Positions 62,409 to 64,000 of a stretch of DNA of 64,000 nucleotides are shown piece by piece. A model generated the notes under the pieces. The model had not been told where the DNA came from and did not search any database. It saw only the letters and a program-made list of their open reading frames with translations. Where the stretch lies: positions 807,370 to 871,369 of the forward strand of contig NZ_JAUDRZ010000026.1 of NCBI RefSeq assembly GCF_030380735.1. The letters are read 5' to 3'. The position numbers and the translations under genes were made by a program. Each line of letters begins with the position of its first letter. Position 1 is the first letter of the stretch. The DNA is from Rhizobium sp. S152 (GTDB lineage Bacteria > Pseudomonadota > Alphaproteobacteria > Rhizobiales > Rhizobiaceae).

Positions 62409-62636
62409 ATGCAGATGAAGACGATCATGTCGAGCATTCCGCTGCCGCTCGCGGAACGGCTCGACGCTCTGGTGGAGCACGTCGAGCTATCTCACGATCA
62501 GGTCGTGACAGACGCGATTGCCGCGTGGATCGATCGGGAGGAAGAGCGGCGCCTGATGGACCTGCGGATGCTGGTATCGGCGAACAGCATATTCGTCGAA
62601 CGCAACCGCGTCATCGACTGGGCGGACAGCCTCTGA
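62409..62636 (+). CDS. small ribbon-helix-helix-like protein
   Basis: A 75-residue protein resembling the ribbon-helix-helix (CopG-like) class. The strand MQMKTIMSSIPLPLAERLD is followed by helix pair LDALVEHVELSHDQVVTDAIAAWIDREEERR. Such proteins are DNA-binding regulators or antitoxins; no toxin gene is beside it. GGGGAGA lies about 7 bp before the ATG. It sits alone between two leftward ABC-exporter genes and ends at a strong terminator. It may control the flanking exporters; that is only inference. Confidence 0.72.
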   Translation: MQMKTIMSSIPLPLAERLDALVEHVELSHDQVVTDAIAAWIDREEERRLMDLRMLVSANSIFVERNRVIDWADSL

Positions 62637-62648
62637 ACAATAGAATTG

Positions 62649-62685
62649 AAAAGGCCCTCCCGGTTTCCCGCCGGGAGGGCCTTTT
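62649..62685. terminator. bidirectional Rho-independent terminator
   Basis: A perfect 15-bp stem AAAAGGCCCTCCCGG (62649-62663) / CCGGGAGGGCCTTTT (62671-62685) has a 7-base loop. It ends both the rightward small gene and the leftward ABC-exporter gene, whose stop begins 2 bp further on. Confidence 0.9.
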
Positions 62686-62686
62686 G

Positions 62687-64000
62687 TTATTGCGCCGCTT
62701 CTTCGGCCGTTTCGTGATCTGCCAGAAACCCGCCAGACTGCCGGCTCCAGAGATCGGCGTAGACGCCACCCTGCCGGGTAAGATCGGCATGCGACCCGGC
62801 CTCGATGATCCGGCCCTTGTCGAGCACGATCAGCCGGTCCATCTCGGTCAGCGTCGAGAGGCGGTGGGCGATCGCGATCACCGTCTTGCCCTGCATCAGC
62901 GCGAAGAGGTTTTCCTGGATCGCCGCCTCGACTTCGGAATCGAGCGCCGAGGTCGCCTCGTCGAGCACCAGGATCGGCGCGTCCTTCAGGAAGACGCGGG
63001 CGATCGCGATGCGCTGGCGCTGGCCGCCCGAAAGCTTCACGCCGCGTTCGCCGACCTGCGCGTCGAGCCCCTTGCGGCCCTGCATGTCGACGAGACCTTC
63101 GATGAAGTCCCACGCATTCGCGCGCCGCGCGGCCTCGATCACATCGGCATCCGTCGCATCCGGCCGGCCATAGGCGATGTTGTCGCGGATCGAGCGGTGC
63201 AGCAGCGAGGTATCCTGCGTCACCACGCCGATCAGCGACCGCAGGCTCTGCTGCGACACATGCGAGATGTCCTGCCCGTCGATCGTGATACGGCCGCTTT
63301 CCAGGTCGTAGAAACGCAGCAAGAGGTTCATCAGCGTCGTCTTGCCGGCGCCGGAGCGACCGACCAGACCCACCTTCTCGCCCGCCTTGATGTCGAGCGA
63401 CATGTTGTCGATGATGCCCTTGCCCTTGCCGTAGTGGAACCCGATCCGCTCGTAGTGGATCGCGCCCTTCTTGGCCGTCATCGCCGTCGCCGCGGGGCGA
63501 TCGATGATGTCGTGCGGCTTGGTCATCATCTCCATGCCGTCATAGACCGTGCCGATGTTCTCGAACAGCGCCGAGACTTCCCACATGATCCACTGCGACA
63601 TGCCGTTGACGCGCATGGCAAGGCCGATGGCGATCGCGATAGCGCCGACCGAAATCTGGCCGTTCAGCCAGAACCAGATCGACAGGCCCGAGATCACGAA
63701 CAGCGCCACGCAGTTGTTGATATAAACAGATGCGTGAAACATCGTCACCCGGCGCATCTGCTGATGCACCGTCTGCAGGAAGCCGTCCATGCTCTCGCGG
63801 GCGTAGGTTTCTTCCCTGCCCGCATGCGAGAACAGCTTCACCGTCGCGATGTTGGTGTAGCTGTCCACGACACGGCCCGTCATCATCGAGCGCGCGTCCG
63901 CCTGCAGCGCGGCGATCTTGCGAAGTCGCGGCACGAAGTAGGACACGATGGCGATGTAGACGCCGAGCCAGGCCAGAATGGGGATCATCAGCCGCCAGTC
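62687..64000 (-). CDS. ABC exporter with fused permease and ATPase, 5' end outside window
   Basis: The visible 437 or so C-terminal residues are the second half of an ABC half-transporter. The last membrane helices run through about VRMNGMSQWIMWEVSALF, and the nucleotide-binding domain then has GRSGAGKTT, LSGGQRQRIAIAR, ILVLDEATSALD and AHRLST. It is clearly paralogous to the exporter at 60332-62245; long stretches of the ATPase domains are identical. The frame stays open to the right edge of the window, so the start and first membrane helices are missing here. The two may form a heterodimer or act separately. Confidence 0.9.
   Translation of the reverse strand, partial: DWRLMIPILAWLGVYIAIVSYFVPRLRKIAALQADARSMMTGRVVDSYTNIATVKLFSHAGREETYARESMDGFLQTVHQQMRRVTMFHASVYINNCVALFVISGLSIWFWLNGQISVGAIAIAIGLAMRVNGMSQWIMWEVSALFENIGTVYDGMEMMTKPHDIIDRPAATAMTAKKGAIHYERIGFHYGKGKGIIDNMSLDIKAGEKVGLVGRSGAGKTTLMNLLLRFYDLESGRITIDGQDISHVSQQSLRSLIGVVTQDTSLLHRSIRDNIAYGRPDATDADVIEAARRANAWDFIEGLVDMQGRKGLDAQVGERGVKLSGGQRQRIAIARVFLKDAPILVLDEATSALDSEVEAAIQENLFALMQGKTVIAIAHRLSTLTEMDRLIVLDKGRIIEAGSHADLTRQGGVYADLWSRQSGGFLADHETAEEAAQ

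Overview
The window is a piece of an alphaproteobacterial chromosome, almost certainly from the Rhizobiaceae (Rhizobium / Agrobacterium / Neorhizobium / Sinorhizobium group). The evidence is GC-rich coding with rhizobial codon use, rhizobial families (LpcC/LpsB-type LPS core transferases, LsrB, BA14K, DUF1236), an alphaproteobacterial-type LexA box, and the order trxB - lsrB - two tandem AbcR-like sRNAs - arsR. The genus cannot be fixed from sequence reading alone. No rRNA, tRNA, CRISPR array, transposase or phage gene was seen. About 60 protein genes cover most of the 64 kb.

Layout. 0.1-4.0 kb: an isolated DUF900-like hydrolase, then a two-gene DNA-repair operon (radical-SAM protein plus UdgX uracil-DNA glycosylase) read leftwards from a good LexA box. 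4.2-12.5 kb: greA, an LPS core locus (lpsB, lpsE-like and GT25 transferases), an AT-rich insert with a GT11-like transferase and a FkbM methyltransferase, then lrp / trxB / lsrB. 12.6-13.0 kb: two tandem copies of an sRNA gene of AbcR type, each with promoter, terminator and a shared upstream palindrome. 13.0-22 kb: an arsR - MFS - old yellow enzyme operon, an APH(6)-like kinase, a DUF1801 protein, an SDR/LysR divergent pair, a DUF2188 protein, a ChaA antiporter and a diguanylate cyclase. 22-31 kb: aspartate aminotransferase, a class GN-like sortase with a small membrane partner, a periplasmic sugar dehydrogenase, an EamA transporter, a cold-shock protein and several exported small proteins. 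31-36 kb: a MarR - response regulator - histidine kinase cluster, then csaA, proC, a YbjN protein and ubiK. 36-42 kb: lgt, an NDUFAF7-like methyltransferase, a PgeF laccase-domain protein, an M24-fold hydrolase, a lipoprotein, prs and a Kazal-domain lipoprotein. 42-51.5 kb: a large exported protein and two GGDEF-EAL proteins flanking rplY, the second next to a periplasmic binding protein. 51.6-57 kb: pth, a GNAT protein, clpS, ychF, a palindromic repeat, a membrane protein, paired MaoC proteins and apt. 57-64 kb: the cytochrome bc1 operon (petABC) and two paralogous ABC exporters separated by a small ribbon-helix-helix-like gene.

Most of this is core housekeeping and envelope biology. The parts most worth a second look are: (1) the LexA box over the start of the radical-SAM/UdgX operon; (2) the duplicated sRNA genes with a conserved LysR-type site beside lsrB; (3) a sortase that lacks the expected catalytic histidine and has no VIT/vWA target gene next to it; (4) an M24-fold enzyme whose metal ligands appear to be gone; (5) a 30-codon membrane-protein ORF with a strong ribosome-binding site upstream of rplY; (6) c-di-GMP genes placed around rplY and pth. 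All start sites, family names and motif positions were read by eye. No database search was run.
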